DNA from: PALSA-607 sp036509315
Lineage (GTDB): Bacteria > Actinomycetota > Actinomycetes > Acidothermales > Acidothermaceae
Length of the DNA: 18,286 nucleotides
Assembly: GCA_036509315.1 (NCBI GenBank)
Contig: DATCFU010000049.1
Coordinates: 1 to 18,286, forward strand
Reading direction: 5' to 3'
Numbering within the stretch: position 1 is the stretch's first letter; the number at the start of each line of letters is the position of its first letter. The notes beneath the pieces are model-generated. The model did not search any database. It was not told the DNA's origin and saw nothing but the letters and a program-made list of their open reading frames with translations. The position numbers and the translations under genes are program-made. Shown one piece after another: positions 8,148-15,560 of the stretch.

Positions 8148-8159
8148 CGATGATCATCG
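8148..8159. promoter_or_regulatory. Perfect 12-base palindrome at the pilin start
   Basis: CGATGATCATCG is its own reverse complement and lies 1 base upstream of the pilin ATG, where a ribosome-binding site would be expected. It could be an operator or a small structure affecting translation. A chance occurrence cannot be ruled out. Confidence 0.3.
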
Positions 8160-8178
8160 GAACCCGGCCAACGCTTCT

Positions 8179-10461
8179 TTAGGTTTCCTTAAAGCCGGCT
8201 GGCTCCAGTCGCACGATGACCGATTTTGACGTCGGCGTATTGCTGGTGTCAGCCGTGCTGTCGAGCGGCACCAGGACATTCGTCTCGGGGAAGTAGGCGG
8301 CCACGCACCCGCGTGCGGTTGGGTATGAGACGACCCGGAACGCAGGCGCGCGACGCTCGACGCCGTCGGTCCAGACGCTGACCAGATCGACCACGTCGCC
8401 GTCGGCGATACCGAGTGTTGCGATGTCGTCAGGGCTGACGAACACCACGCGGCGACCGTGATGGATGCCGCGGTAACGGTCGTTGAGCCCGTAAATCGTG
8501 GTGTTGTACTGGTCGTGCGAACGAATCGTCTGCAGGATCAGGCACCCAGGGTCTGGCCGCAGAACAACCAAGTCGTTCACGGTGAATTCGGCCCGGCCGC
8601 TGTGGGTCGGAAACGTGCGCGAATCGCGCGGCGGATGCGGCAAGGTAAACCCGCCTGGCACTCGAACGCGGGAATTGAAATCGTCGAATCCTGGCACGAC
8701 CCGCGCAATCGAGGTACGGATGCGGTCGTAGTCGTTTTCGAATTCTGCCCAGGGCACCGGACTCGCGTCGCCAAGCACGGCACGGGCTAGCCGGGTGACG
8801 ATCGCAACCTCACTCAACAAGTAGCGGGACGCCGGCGCCAGCACGCCCCTCGATGCATGCACCATCCCCATCGAGTCCTCGACAGTGACGAACTGTTCCC
8901 CGCCGGATTGCACATCGTGCTCCGTGCGTCCAAGGGTCGGCAGGATAAGGGAGATGTCGCCAACCACAGTGTGCGAGCGATTAAGCTTCGTCGAGACGTG
9001 CACACTGAGCCGCAGGCCTTCGAGCGCGGCAAGTGTCGCGTGTGTGTCAGGCGTCGCGGCTGCGAAGTTACCGCCCATCGCGACAAAGACCTTGACCCGG
9101 CCATCGCGCATCGCACGGATGGTCTCGACCGTGTCGAAGCCGTGCGCTCTTGGCGGTTCGATGCCGAATTCGTGCTTGAGCGCGTCGAGGAACGCTGGCT
9201 TCGGTCTCTCCCAAATGCCCATCGTGCGGTCGCCCTGGACGTTGCTGTGACCGCGTACTGGGCAAACGCCGGCTCCAGGCCGACCGATGTTTCCCCGCAG
9301 CAGGAGAAAGTTCACGATCTCGCGAATGGTGGGGACCGAGTTCTTGTGTTGTGTCAGACCCATCGCCCAGCACACCACGATGCTGCGCGAGCGTGTGACG
9401 AGTGCTGCGAGTTCTTCGATCTGGTCGCGGCCTAGCCCAGTCGCGTCGTTGACGTCGTCCCAGTTCAGCTTGCGCGTCGCTGCGGCGAACTCGTCAAAGC
9501 CGTCCGTGTGATCGGAGATGAAGGCGTGGTCGAGGATGCTGCCAGGCTCGCGATCCTCTGCTTCCAGGAGGAGCAGGTTGAATGCCTGAAAGAGGGCCAG
9601 GTCACCGTTGACTTTGATCTGAAGGAAAAGATCGGCGAGTGGGGTGCCGTGGCCTACGACACCCTTCGGTCGTTGTGGATTCTTGAAGCGCAATAACCCG
9701 GCCTCGGGCAGTGGGTTGACCGCGACGATGCGCGCGCCGCTTTCCTTTGCTTTCTCCAGCGCGATCAACATCCGCGGATGATTCGTGCCCGGGTTCTGGC
9801 CGGCAATGATGATGAGTTCTGCCTTGTAGAGATCCTCGAGCAGGACGCTGCCTTTCCCGACGCCGATCGTCTCCGACAACGCCGAGCCGCTCGACTCGTG
9901 GCACATGTTCGAGCAGTCGGGCAGGTTGTTGGTGCCGAAGTCGCGAACGAACAACTGATAGGCAAACGCTGCCTCGTTGCTTGTGCGGCCTGAGGTGTAG
10001 AACACCGCTTCGTCGGGGCTCGCGAGGGCCTTCAGCTCGCGCGCGATCAGATTGACCGCGGCATCCCACTCGATCGCTTCGTAGTGCCTGCTGCCCTCGC
10101 GTTTCACGACTGGGTGCGTCAGCCGGCCCTGCTGTCCGAGCCAGTAGCCGTCGCGTTCGCGCAGGTCGTCGACCGAGTGTTCCTTGAAGAAGTCTGGGCC
10201 GATTCGCCGGACGGTAGCTTCTTCGGCAACCGCCTTGGCCCCGTTCTCGCAGAACTCCGCGATGTGGTGCTTGTCGCCCTCGGGCCAGGCGCAGCCGGGG
10301 CAGTCGAAGCCGGAACGTTGGTTGAGCGCGCGCAGCGTCGTCAGGGTGCGGGCGGGGCCCATCTCGTGCAGCGAATCGGACATCGCGCCCGCAACGCCAG
10401 GGATCCCAGCTGCCCACGCTTTCGGTTCGCTGACCGTCAACTTGTCGCGCTTGCGGGCCAT
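8179..10461 (-). CDS. FdhF/YdeP-family molybdopterin oxidoreductase
   Basis: This 760-residue protein is a formate dehydrogenase-like molybdoenzyme of the FdhF/YdeP family, of typical full length. The N-terminal part has the family's FDCPGCAWPEGD motif (52-63; Cys54 and Cys57). Residues 183-192 (CSNMCHESSG) contain Cys187, the likely molybdenum ligand, and His188. The Cys is encoded by TGC, so no selenocysteine is used. The AGQNPGTNHPR and VCPVRGHSNVQGDRTMG blocks and the C-terminal DQYNTTIYGLNDRYRG and VSPDDIATLGIADGDVVDLVS blocks are the usual bis-MGD cofactor-binding regions. No signal peptide is visible, so it is probably cytoplasmic. FdhD and MobA encoded nearby would supply sulfuration and MGD. 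The substrate is not known for this family in general; formate is a possibility only. A -10-like TAGGGT ends 6 bases before the ATG. Confidence 0.92.
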   Translation of the reverse strand: MARKRDKLTVSEPKAWAAGIPGVAGAMSDSLHEMGPARTLTTLRALNQRSGFDCPGCAWPEGDKHHIAEFCENGAKAVAEEATVRRIGPDFFKEHSVDDLRERDGYWLGQQGRLTHPVVKREGSRHYEAIEWDAAVNLIARELKALASPDEAVFYTSGRTSNEAAFAYQLFVRDFGTNNLPDCSNMCHESSGSALSETIGVGKGSVLLEDLYKAELIIIAGQNPGTNHPRMLIALEKAKESGARIVAVNPLPEAGLLRFKNPQRPKGVVGHGTPLADLFLQIKVNGDLALFQAFNLLLLEAEDREPGSILDHAFISDHTDGFDEFAAATRKLNWDDVNDATGLGRDQIEELAALVTRSRSIVVCWAMGLTQHKNSVPTIREIVNFLLLRGNIGRPGAGVCPVRGHSNVQGDRTMGIWERPKPAFLDALKHEFGIEPPRAHGFDTVETIRAMRDGRVKVFVAMGGNFAAATPDTHATLAALEGLRLSVHVSTKLNRSHTVVGDISLILPTLGRTEHDVQSGGEQFVTVEDSMGMVHASRGVLAPASRYLLSEVAIVTRLARAVLGDASPVPWAEFENDYDRIRTSIARVVPGFDDFNSRVRVPGGFTLPHPPRDSRTFPTHSGRAEFTVNDLVVLRPDPGCLILQTIRSHDQYNTTIYGLNDRYRGIHHGRRVVFVSPDDIATLGIADGDVVDLVSVWTDGVERRAPAFRVVSYPTARGCVAAYFPETNVLVPLDSTADTSNTPTSKSVIVRLEPAGFKET

Positions 10462-10467
10462 AGTCTG

Positions 10468-10473
10468 ACCCTA
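10468..10473 (-). promoter_or_regulatory. -10 box for leaderless oxidoreductase transcript
   Basis: TAGGGT on the - strand is followed by 6 bases and the ATG. It could alternatively act as a weak AGGG ribosome-binding site; no -35 consensus is evident. Confidence 0.4.
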
Positions 10474-10507
10474 AATCACCTCGTCCGGCTTCGACACCAG
10501 ACGGGCG

Positions 10508-11422
10508 GTGAAACTGAACGCTAAGGGTGGGTCGCGCGTACTGCGCGTGGGAAGGCTTTCCGCCATGGTGTTTGTGCTCAGCGGCGCCGCGGCGCTTTTC
10601 CTCGGTGTCGGCTGGGTTGTACAGCAACGCGTAGCAACGCACTCAAAGTCTGGTGGGCTGCTGTCGTGGACCGTGCTGATGGAGCTGGTCACCAGCGGCC
10701 TGTGGTGGCTGGGCATCGTGGCGATGACGATCGGGCAGACGTCGAGTTCGGTCGCCTTGCAGTTCGGTCCGGTCAGTACGGTCGAGCCCGTGCTCGTCGC
10801 GTCGCTACTCGTGGCGTTCGTCATCTCAGCCGTGTCGAGCGACCACAGCCCGCGTTGGCAGGAGATGGCCGGGCCTACCATCCTCATCGCGGCCCTCGTG
10901 GTGTTCCTCACGGTCGCCAGCCCCCAGCAAGGTAAGCAACCCGATCCGGATTGGCAGGCGATTTTGATCGCCACCGCCGCCGCGGGCGCGTTCGCGTTGC
11001 TCGTTGCCGGTAGCGGGAAGTTCCTCGCCGACCGCACTGCACCGGTCGTCGAATGCACCCTGTTGGCCGTCGGCGCCGGTGTCATGTACGGGCTGCAGGA
11101 CGCCGCAACCCGCGGGGCGATCGTGTTCAGTCACCACCACGAACTGATCGCGTTGATACCCACTATGTGGCCGTGGGTGTTGCTCGCATCGGCGACCGCC
11201 GGCGTGCTGCTGACCCAGGCGTCGTTTCGGGCCGGCCGACTCGATTGGGCGTTACCCCCTACCGCTGCGTCCCAGCCGATCGCCGGCATTGTGATCGGCG
11301 TCGTGCTACTCGGCGACCACCTCGCAGCGACTGGGCTCGCGCTCGCCTTCGAGTCGCTGTCCCTTGTCGCGATGCTCGGCGGTGTGCTGCTCATCGGTCA
11401 GTCGCGAGCGTTCGGAACCTGA
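10508..11422 (+). CDS. DMT-superfamily (EamA-like) membrane transporter
   Basis: The protein has up to 304 residues and about nine to ten hydrophobic segments, beginning near 20-37 (ending in GWVVQQRVA), then about 53-73, 85-104, 113-131 and so on to 283-299. Two halves of similar design (for example PVSTVEPVLVASLL and PTAASQPIAGIVIGVVLLGD) fit the internal duplication of the drug/metabolite transporter superfamily. The VQQR motif and layout resemble the NIPA-like/DMT subgroup common in actinobacteria. The start is uncertain: GTG at 10508 lacks a good ribosome-binding site, while ATG at 10565 follows GGGAAGG and begins just before the first TM. It is divergent from the oxidoreductase and 10 bases upstream of mobA, suggesting co-transcription with mobA. 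The substrate is unknown; a molybdenum-related role would be guesswork. Confidence 0.8.
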   Translation: MKLNAKGGSRVLRVGRLSAMVFVLSGAAALFLGVGWVVQQRVATHSKSGGLLSWTVLMELVTSGLWWLGIVAMTIGQTSSSVALQFGPVSTVEPVLVASLLVAFVISAVSSDHSPRWQEMAGPTILIAALVVFLTVASPQQGKQPDPDWQAILIATAAAGAFALLVAGSGKFLADRTAPVVECTLLAVGAGVMYGLQDAATRGAIVFSHHHELIALIPTMWPWVLLASATAGVLLTQASFRAGRLDWALPPTAASQPIAGIVIGVVLLGDHLAATGLALAFESLSLVAMLGGVLLIGQSRAFGT

Positions 11423-11432
11423 AGGGGAGCCG

Positions 11433-12023
11433 GTGTCTAAGACATTCGATGCGATTCTCCTGGCGGGGGGTGCGGGTCAGCGGATGGGTGATCCGCGCGG
11501 TACCGACAAAGCAGGGCTGGACGTCGGGGGCGTGACGTTGCTCGATCGGGTGCTCTCAGCGGTCGCTGACGCGCAGCATCGCATCGTCGTCGGCCCTCGA
11601 CGTCCAACTGCTTGGCCTGTCACGTTCACCATGGAGGAACCCGCAGGTTCCGGCCCGGCCGCTGCCATCGTGCACGGGTTGTCGTTCGTCGACGCTGCGA
11701 CTGTCATCGTGCTCGCCGCCGACATGCCTTTCGCCGCAACGGCGGTCCCGAAGTTGATCGACGCACTGGCCGGTGCGCAGACCGACGTGGCGATGCTCGT
11801 CGACGATGCTGGGCGTCGGCAGCCGCTGCTCGCTGCATATCGCAGCGATGCACTTCGGCGCTGCTCTGCCGGTCGCGACTGGTGCGGCGTTTCGGTGCGT
11901 GCGCTCACCGAAGGGCTGACGGTGGTTGAGGTCGAGGCCGCGGGCGACGAGGCGCTTGACTGCGACACTCCCGAGCAACTCACTGCGGCGCAGCGCGCCG
12001 CCAGCCGGCCGCCAACAGGGTGA
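11433..12023 (+). CDS. mobA: Molybdenum cofactor guanylyltransferase MobA
   Basis: MobA transfers GMP from GTP to Mo-molybdopterin, giving the MGD form needed by formate dehydrogenase-like enzymes. The 196-residue product has the nucleotidyltransferase P-loop-like motif LAGGAGQRMGDPRGTDK (10-26), the metal-binding AADMPF (95-100, Asp97), RQPLLAAY (129-136) and the C-terminal DCDTPEQL (176-183). I chose the GTG at 11433, preceded by AAGGGGAG (11422-11429), rather than an earlier in-frame ATG at 11364 that lies inside the transporter gene. Spacing to the transporter is 10 bases, so the two are likely one transcript. Its last 44 bases overlap the DUF6457 gene on the opposite strand. Together with fdhD and the FdhF/YdeP enzyme it points to bis-MGD enzyme maturation. 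Confidence 0.9.
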   Translation: MSKTFDAILLAGGAGQRMGDPRGTDKAGLDVGGVTLLDRVLSAVADAQHRIVVGPRRPTAWPVTFTMEEPAGSGPAAAIVHGLSFVDAATVIVLAADMPFAATAVPKLIDALAGAQTDVAMLVDDAGRRQPLLAAYRSDALRRCSAGRDWCGVSVRALTEGLTVVEVEAAGDEALDCDTPEQLTAAQRAASRPPTG

Positions 12024-12219
12024 TCCGCTCAGCCGCGTCCGTCAGCGGAACACCCGCCTCGACTGCACGGCCTAACAGGAATGTCGTGAGCGGCGCGGCT
12101 GGTCGCTCGACGCCGTGCGCGGCGTCACGGGCGACATCGAGGACTACGTCGGTAGCCACCGCAGGGTCGAGCCCGAACTCCGCGCACACGGCGCTCAGCC
12201 AGTCGTCGAGGTCGCTCAT
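11980..12219 (-). CDS. DUF6457 domain protein
   Basis: This 79-residue protein opens MSDLDDWLSAVCAEFGLDP and contains VLDVARDAAHGVERPAAPLTTFLLG (quoted in part: DAAHGVERPAAPLTTFLLG at about 32-50). This is the recognisable core of DUF6457, a small actinobacterial domain often found next to or fused with MobA. Here it is a separate gene on the opposite strand, tail to tail with mobA and overlapping it by 44 bases. A GAGGTGGG ribosome-binding site precedes the ATG by about 7 bases. The ATG overlaps the stop of a 41-codon upstream ORF. Function is unknown; a link to molybdenum cofactor or MobA is inferred from neighbourhood. Confidence 0.75.
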   Translation of the reverse strand: MSDLDDWLSAVCAEFGLDPAVATDVVLDVARDAAHGVERPAAPLTTFLLGRAVEAGVPLTDAAERITLLAAGWRRAAPQ

Positions 12220-12341
12220 GGCGTACCCACCTCGCCGGGGCCCGTAGCGTCCGTGATCCTGGCGAGCGCGATTCTCAACTCGCCGCGGATGTACGCGGCG
12301 GAGGCCTCCCGAACCCAGGCCACGTTGTGTTCGACCGTCAC
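12216..12341 (-). CDS. Possible 41-residue small protein coupled to DUF6457
   Basis: A short ORF with GTG start and a good ribosome-binding site (GGGAGGG, about 9 bases upstream) encodes a 41-residue peptide starting MTVEHNVAWVREASAAYI and containing RGELRIALARIT. Its TGA overlaps the DUF6457 ATG (ATGA), the same coupling seen between certain genes elsewhere in the window. Codon third positions are mostly G or C, as in real genes here. No family is recognised. It could be a genuine small protein or a leader peptide controlling DUF6457 translation. Confidence 0.5.
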   Translation of the reverse strand: MTVEHNVAWVREASAAYIRGELRIALARITDATGPGEVGTP

Positions 12342-12397
12342 CGGACGCGTCCCTCCCGCGAGCAATTACCTGGACGTTACGCGATCGGTCTGCAATG

Positions 12398-12432
12398 GGC
12401 GCAGGCGCTCGCCATAGAGCGCGAGATGCGCC
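12398..12432 (+). promoter_or_regulatory. Two-part stem-loop in the lipoprotein 5' leader
   Basis: GGCGCA (12398-12403) pairs with TGCGCC (12427-12432), and inside it GCGCTC (12405-12410) pairs with GAGCGC (12417-12422) around a 6-base loop. The structure ends 8 bases before the GAGGAG ribosome-binding site of the lipoprotein gene. It may affect translation or be a by-product of high GC content. Confidence 0.25.
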
Positions 12433-12452
12433 ACGAACGCGAGGAGCCTGCC

Positions 12453-13193
12453 ATGCGAAAGTCAGCGCACCGACGCCACGTGTCCCTAGCTGCGGCCGCG
12501 ACGACAGCGGCCGCGTTCCTACTCACCGCATGCCACAGTGGTACGTCGAACGGCGCGGCCGCGACTACCGCGGCTGGCGCAGCGACCGCGGCCGGCGCGA
12601 GGCCGGCCGGAGGTAGCGCGCCGGCTGCCGCCCAGCAGTCGTCGTCCGCGCCGATTGGCGGTAGCGCCAAGGCGAGCTGCAAGCAACTCACGTACGCCGA
12701 GGTGCAGCCGCTCATCACCGACAAGATCACGAAAGACGACGTCACGGACGCCACCATCGGCGTTGGCAATCCGGGCCAGCAGTGTGTGTTCAGCGGAACA
12801 GGCTCGGGCGCGGTCGACGTCCTGGTGTTCGCCGGGTCGCAGGCGGCGGCGGCCTACGCGCAAGATCTTGCCAGCGAGACTGACGGCCAGGTCGCGGTCC
12901 CTGGAATTGGGGACAAGGCGAGCCGCGACAAGGGCGACGACCAGGTGCGCTCGCTCAAGGGTGACGTCTACTGCTCGGTGTCGCTCGGTGGGGACGATGT
13001 GCCTGGCATCGGCACGCTTGAAGCCGCCGCCGGCGGCACGACGCACATCGCCGAAAGCGCCTACGCGGACAGTGCCGAAGCCCTCGGCACCTTGTGCAAC
13101 CGGATCTATGGCAGCGGGAACACGACGCCTGACTTGAGCGACCTGCTCGCGCAGGCAGCGGCCGCATCAGCCTCCGCGGCCGCTGCGTCGTAG
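12453..13193 (+). CDS. Secreted lipoprotein, DUF3558-like
   Basis: The 246-residue product begins MRKSAHRRHV with a hydrophobic signal (about 11-24) and a lipobox LLTAC, giving lipidated Cys27. A low-complexity Ala/Gly/Ser/Thr linker (about 29-72) follows. The folded part (about 75-225) has Cys76 (KASCKQL), a QQCVF motif, VYCSVSL and a late LCNR, four cysteines that suggest two disulfides. The pattern resembles DUF3558-type lipoproteins, but this is a tentative match. The ATG at 12453 has GAGGAG at 12441-12446; an upstream in-frame ATG at 12426 lacks a ribosome-binding site and would spoil the signal peptide. The C-terminus is an Ala/Ser tail. It lies just upstream of a sigma factor gene and may belong to the same surface-stress theme, which is inference. 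Confidence 0.82.
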   Translation: MRKSAHRRHVSLAAAATTAAAFLLTACHSGTSNGAAATTAAGAATAAGARPAGGSAPAAAQQSSSAPIGGSAKASCKQLTYAEVQPLITDKITKDDVTDATIGVGNPGQQCVFSGTGSGAVDVLVFAGSQAAAAYAQDLASETDGQVAVPGIGDKASRDKGDDQVRSLKGDVYCSVSLGGDDVPGIGTLEAAAGGTTHIAESAYADSAEALGTLCNRIYGSGNTTPDLSDLLAQAAAASASAAAAS

Positions 13194-13195
13194 CT

Positions 13196-13212
13196 GCGGC
13201 GGACCCCGCCGC
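13196..13212 (+). terminator. Short hairpin after the lipoprotein gene
   Basis: GCGGCGG (13196-13202) and CCGCCGC (13206-13212) form a perfect 7-bp GC stem with a 3-base loop, 3 bases after the stop codon. No T-run follows. Confidence 0.45.
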
Positions 13213-13244
13213 GTCGTCGCAGGTCGCCGGCCGACCGCTGTGAC

Positions 13245-13268
13245 AACCTTGCCGCTACCGGCTGCGTC
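13245..13268 (+). promoter_or_regulatory. Candidate ECF-type promoter of the sigma factor gene
   Basis: AACC at 13245-13248 and CGTC at 13265-13268 are separated by exactly 16 bases. This is the usual geometry for promoters read by extracytoplasmic-function-like sigma factors (AAC in the -35, CGTC in the -10). It lies 31 bases before the sigma factor GTG, so the gene may be autoregulated. Confidence 0.4.
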
Positions 13269-13298
13269 TACCCGGGCGAGTCAGCGGAAGGGGTCGCG

Positions 13299-13826
13299 GT
13301 GGCCGTCATCGACGCCGAGTTCGCTGATTTCGTGCGCGCGAACGAGCGGGCGCTGCTCCGGCTTGGGTGGCTGCTCATGGCGGATCGACACGCGGCTGAG
13401 GATCTTGTGCAGGCTGCCCTCGAGAAAACGATGCCGAAATGGGCGTCGATCCGGCAGGACGACCCGATGGCCTACGTGCACCGGGTGATGCTGAACACCC
13501 GGACGTCCTGGTGGCGTCGCCATCGCGGCCGTGAATCGTTGACGAGCGACGTCACGGATCACGGCGTTGCCGATGCGACCGACGCTTTCGCTGAGCGCGA
13601 CCGGCTGACAATCGCACTCCGCAGCCTCACTGCTGGCCAACGCAAGGTCGTCGTCTTGCGGCATTACGAAGACATGTCAGAAGCGCAGGTTGCAGCACTC
13701 CTGGGATGTTCGGTCGGAACCGTGAAGAGCCAAAACGCTCGCGCACTCGCGCGATTGCGGCTGGCCCTTGCCGAGCCGGCCTACGACGGTCCGACGGCTC
13801 TCGCGACTGGGATGGAGGGCGCATGA
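13299..13826 (+). CDS. SigE-family RNA polymerase sigma factor
   Basis: The 175-residue protein has the two-domain layout of small ECF-like sigma factors. Region 2 covers about 7-75 (FADFVRANERALLRLGWLL, then AEDLVQAALEKTMPKW, then PMAYVHRVMLNTRTSWWRR). Region 4 covers about 105-157, with the helix-turn-helix MSEAQVAALLGCSVGTVKSQ (126-145). These match the actinobacterial SigE (SACE) family. The GTG start has GGAAGGGG 5 bases upstream. The stop overlaps the ATG of the next gene in ATGA, so both are translated together. The partner gene is probably a membrane regulator. Target genes cannot be read from the window, but an AAC-N16-CGTC promoter-like sequence lies directly upstream. Confidence 0.92.
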   Translation: MAVIDAEFADFVRANERALLRLGWLLMADRHAAEDLVQAALEKTMPKWASIRQDDPMAYVHRVMLNTRTSWWRRHRGRESLTSDVTDHGVADATDAFAERDRLTIALRSLTAGQRKVVVLRHYEDMSEAQVAALLGCSVGTVKSQNARALARLRLALAEPAYDGPTALATGMEGA

Positions 13827-14677
13827 GCGACGAACGCGACCCACTCATCGCCGATGCCCTGCGTCGGCTCGCGGGCTCCGCGCCCCAACCGCGCGCGGAC
13901 CGCCTGCAAGCCGTCGTTGCCGGTGTACATCGCCGTCGGCAGCTGCGGATGACCACAAGCGCCCTGACCGCGGCCGCGTTCGTGGTCGCGGCCGCGGTCG
14001 GGGTTCACGTCTGGACGACGACATCGTCAGATTCGACCGTCGGGCCCCCTCCGAGCTTTCCGGCTGTCAGTCCGAGTCCGGATGCTGCTGGCAGCAGCGC
14101 GCCCGGTTCGCTTCCGCCGGTCGACTCGGCGTCGGCCTCGACAGTGCCCGTGACCGCACCGTCGCCGACGGCCAAGCCCACCACTGCGGCGAAAGGCCTG
14201 GTCGCGACGGTCACCACCCCGGCGTCCGTCATTGATGGTGACCCCGCGAAGGTCACGATGACCGTGACCAACAAGGGCTCGGTCACCACGCACGGCGGCA
14301 GCTTCACCGTCGTGCATGCCTACGCGATGGCGGCCGGCAACGAGACCGGTTTCCAGTTCATCGGATTCACGTCCAGTTGCACGTCGGTCGGGGGCGCGCT
14401 CGTCTGTGACGTCGGCACGCTGAAGCCTGGTCAGAGCGCCTCGTTTTGGCAGTCGATCGCCGCAACCGGTCCGGCTGACCAGATCGTGTTCGACGTGAAG
14501 TGGACAAGCAACACGGGCGCCTCGACGACCTACCACCGCGTCGTGGCACTGCGGCCGGGAGTGCCGTCGTCGGAGCTACCGACACCGCCGTCGTCTGGGT
14601 TGCCGTCGGCGCCGGTGAGCAGCGGGCCGCCCGTCAGCACGTCGCCCACTACCTCGCCCACGCCGTCGTCCAGCTAA
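13823..14677 (+). CDS. Single-pass membrane protein with DUF11-like exterior, possible anti-sigma factor
   Basis: The 284-residue product has a short cytoplasmic N-terminus (1-42, DPLIADALRRLAGSAPQPR and following basic residues), one TM (about 44-63), a Pro/Ser/Thr-rich stalk (about 65-122), and an Ig-like DUF11-type domain (about 126-245). That domain includes VTMTVTNKGS and the motif SCTSVGGALVCDVGTLKPG (185-203; Cys186 and Cys195). A Pro/Ser/Thr tail follows. The ATG overlaps the sigma factor stop, with GGAGGG 13814-13819 as ribosome-binding site. A longer in-frame start at 13706 lies inside the sigma gene and is rejected. The pairing and topology suggest control of the sigma factor from the surface. 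There is no zinc-binding anti-sigma motif, so that role is inferred only. Confidence 0.8.
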   Translation: MSDERDPLIADALRRLAGSAPQPRADRLQAVVAGVHRRRQLRMTTSALTAAAFVVAAAVGVHVWTTTSSDSTVGPPPSFPAVSPSPDAAGSSAPGSLPPVDSASASTVPVTAPSPTAKPTTAAKGLVATVTTPASVIDGDPAKVTMTVTNKGSVTTHGGSFTVVHAYAMAAGNETGFQFIGFTSSCTSVGGALVCDVGTLKPGQSASFWQSIAATGPADQIVFDVKWTSNTGASTTYHRVVALRPGVPSSELPTPPSSGLPSAPVSSGPPVSTSPTTSPTPSSS

Positions 14678-14710
14678 GCGTTGGCGGCGACCACACCGGC
14701 TTCGCGCGGA

Positions 14711-14716
14711 TACCCT
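14711..14716 (+). promoter_or_regulatory. -10 box for leaderless fdhD transcript
   Basis: TACCCT is followed by 7 bases and the fdhD ATG. A GGGAGG lies only 1 base from the ATG, too close to act as a normal ribosome-binding site, which makes a leaderless start the better reading. Confidence 0.5.
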
Positions 14717-14723
14717 GGGAGGC

Positions 14724-15560
14724 ATGGGACGGGTTACGCAGCGGCGTCAGGTACTTCACCTCGACGACGGGGTCGGGGCGCAACGTCTTGACACGTTGGC
14801 GGCCGAGGAGCCCCTGGAGATCCGGCTCAGTGGTACGTCGATGGCCGTCACCATGCGGACACCGGGCGACGATTTCGATCTCGTCGCGGGCTTCGCCTGG
14901 ACAGAGGGTCTGCTCACCGACCCCGACCACCTCTCTTCCCTGCGCTATTGCGCGGGCGCCGACGAAGCCGGTCGCAATACCTACAACGTGATCGACCTCG
15001 TGTTGTCAGACGAGGCGCCGTCGGTTGACGCGAGCGCGGCACGCAACTTCTACGCGACCAGCTCGTGCGGTGTCTGCGGCAAAGCGAGCATCGACGCTGT
15101 CACGGTTCGGTCGCGTTTCGATCTGCACGCCGACCGTATGTCGGTGACTCCGGCAATGTTGTCGTCGCTACCCGACAAGCTGCGCGAGGCGCAGAAGGTC
15201 TTCGAGCGCACGGGCGGTCTGCACGCCGCCGGTCTCTTTACACCGGACGCCGAGATGCTGGCGTTGCGTGAAGACGTCGGCCGGCACAACGCAGTCGACA
15301 AGGTCGTCGGCTGGGCGTTGCGAGAGAAGCGGCTGCCCTTGGCTGGCACGGTGTTGATGGTCAGCGGCCGCGCATCGTTCGAGTTGGTACAGAAGGCTTA
15401 CGTAGCAGGCATTCCGGTGCTCGCTGCGGTGTCGGCACCGTCGAGCTTGGCGGCCGAATTTGCTGCGTCGGTCGGCATGACGTTGGTTGGTTTCCTTCGC
15501 GGGACGTCGATGAACGTCTACGCGGGGGCCGACCGTGTTGCACTGACGGTGCCGGTATGA
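14724..15560 (+). CDS. fdhD: Formate dehydrogenase accessory sulfurtransferase FdhD
   Basis: FdhD passes sulfur from a cysteine desulfurase to the molybdenum cofactor of formate dehydrogenase-like enzymes, which are inactive without it. The 278-residue product has normal family length and motifs: EEPLEIRLSG (28-37), the DDFDLVAGFAWTEGL block (49-63), the CGVCG motif with Cys115 and Cys118 that carry the sulfur, ALREDVGRHNAVDKVVG (195-211) and MVSGRASFELVQKA. It is cytoplasmic. The start MGRVTQRRQV fits the family and follows a -10-like box rather than a spaced ribosome-binding site. The last codons overlap the next gene (ATGA). The likely client is the FdhF/YdeP enzyme encoded 4 kb away on the other strand. 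Confidence 0.95.
   Translation: MGRVTQRRQVLHLDDGVGAQRLDTLAAEEPLEIRLSGTSMAVTMRTPGDDFDLVAGFAWTEGLLTDPDHLSSLRYCAGADEAGRNTYNVIDLVLSDEAPSVDASAARNFYATSSCGVCGKASIDAVTVRSRFDLHADRMSVTPAMLSSLPDKLREAQKVFERTGGLHAAGLFTPDAEMLALREDVGRHNAVDKVVGWALREKRLPLAGTVLMVSGRASFELVQKAYVAGIPVLAAVSAPSSLAAEFAASVGMTLVGFLRGTSMNVYAGADRVALTVPV

Noticed and set aside
9896..9910. Selenocysteine at the molybdenum ligand of the oxidoreductase
   Set aside because: The codon is TGC (Cys187), not TGA, and the frame has no internal stop.
9602..10642. Long - strand ORF (346 codons) in another frame of the oxidoreductase gene
   Set aside because: It is Arg/Pro-rich shadow coding; the overlapping frame carries all family motifs of a complete 760-residue molybdoenzyme.
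11364..11432. Upstream ATG start for mobA
   Set aside because: It lies inside the transporter gene; the GTG at 11433 has a good ribosome-binding site and fits the family N-terminus.
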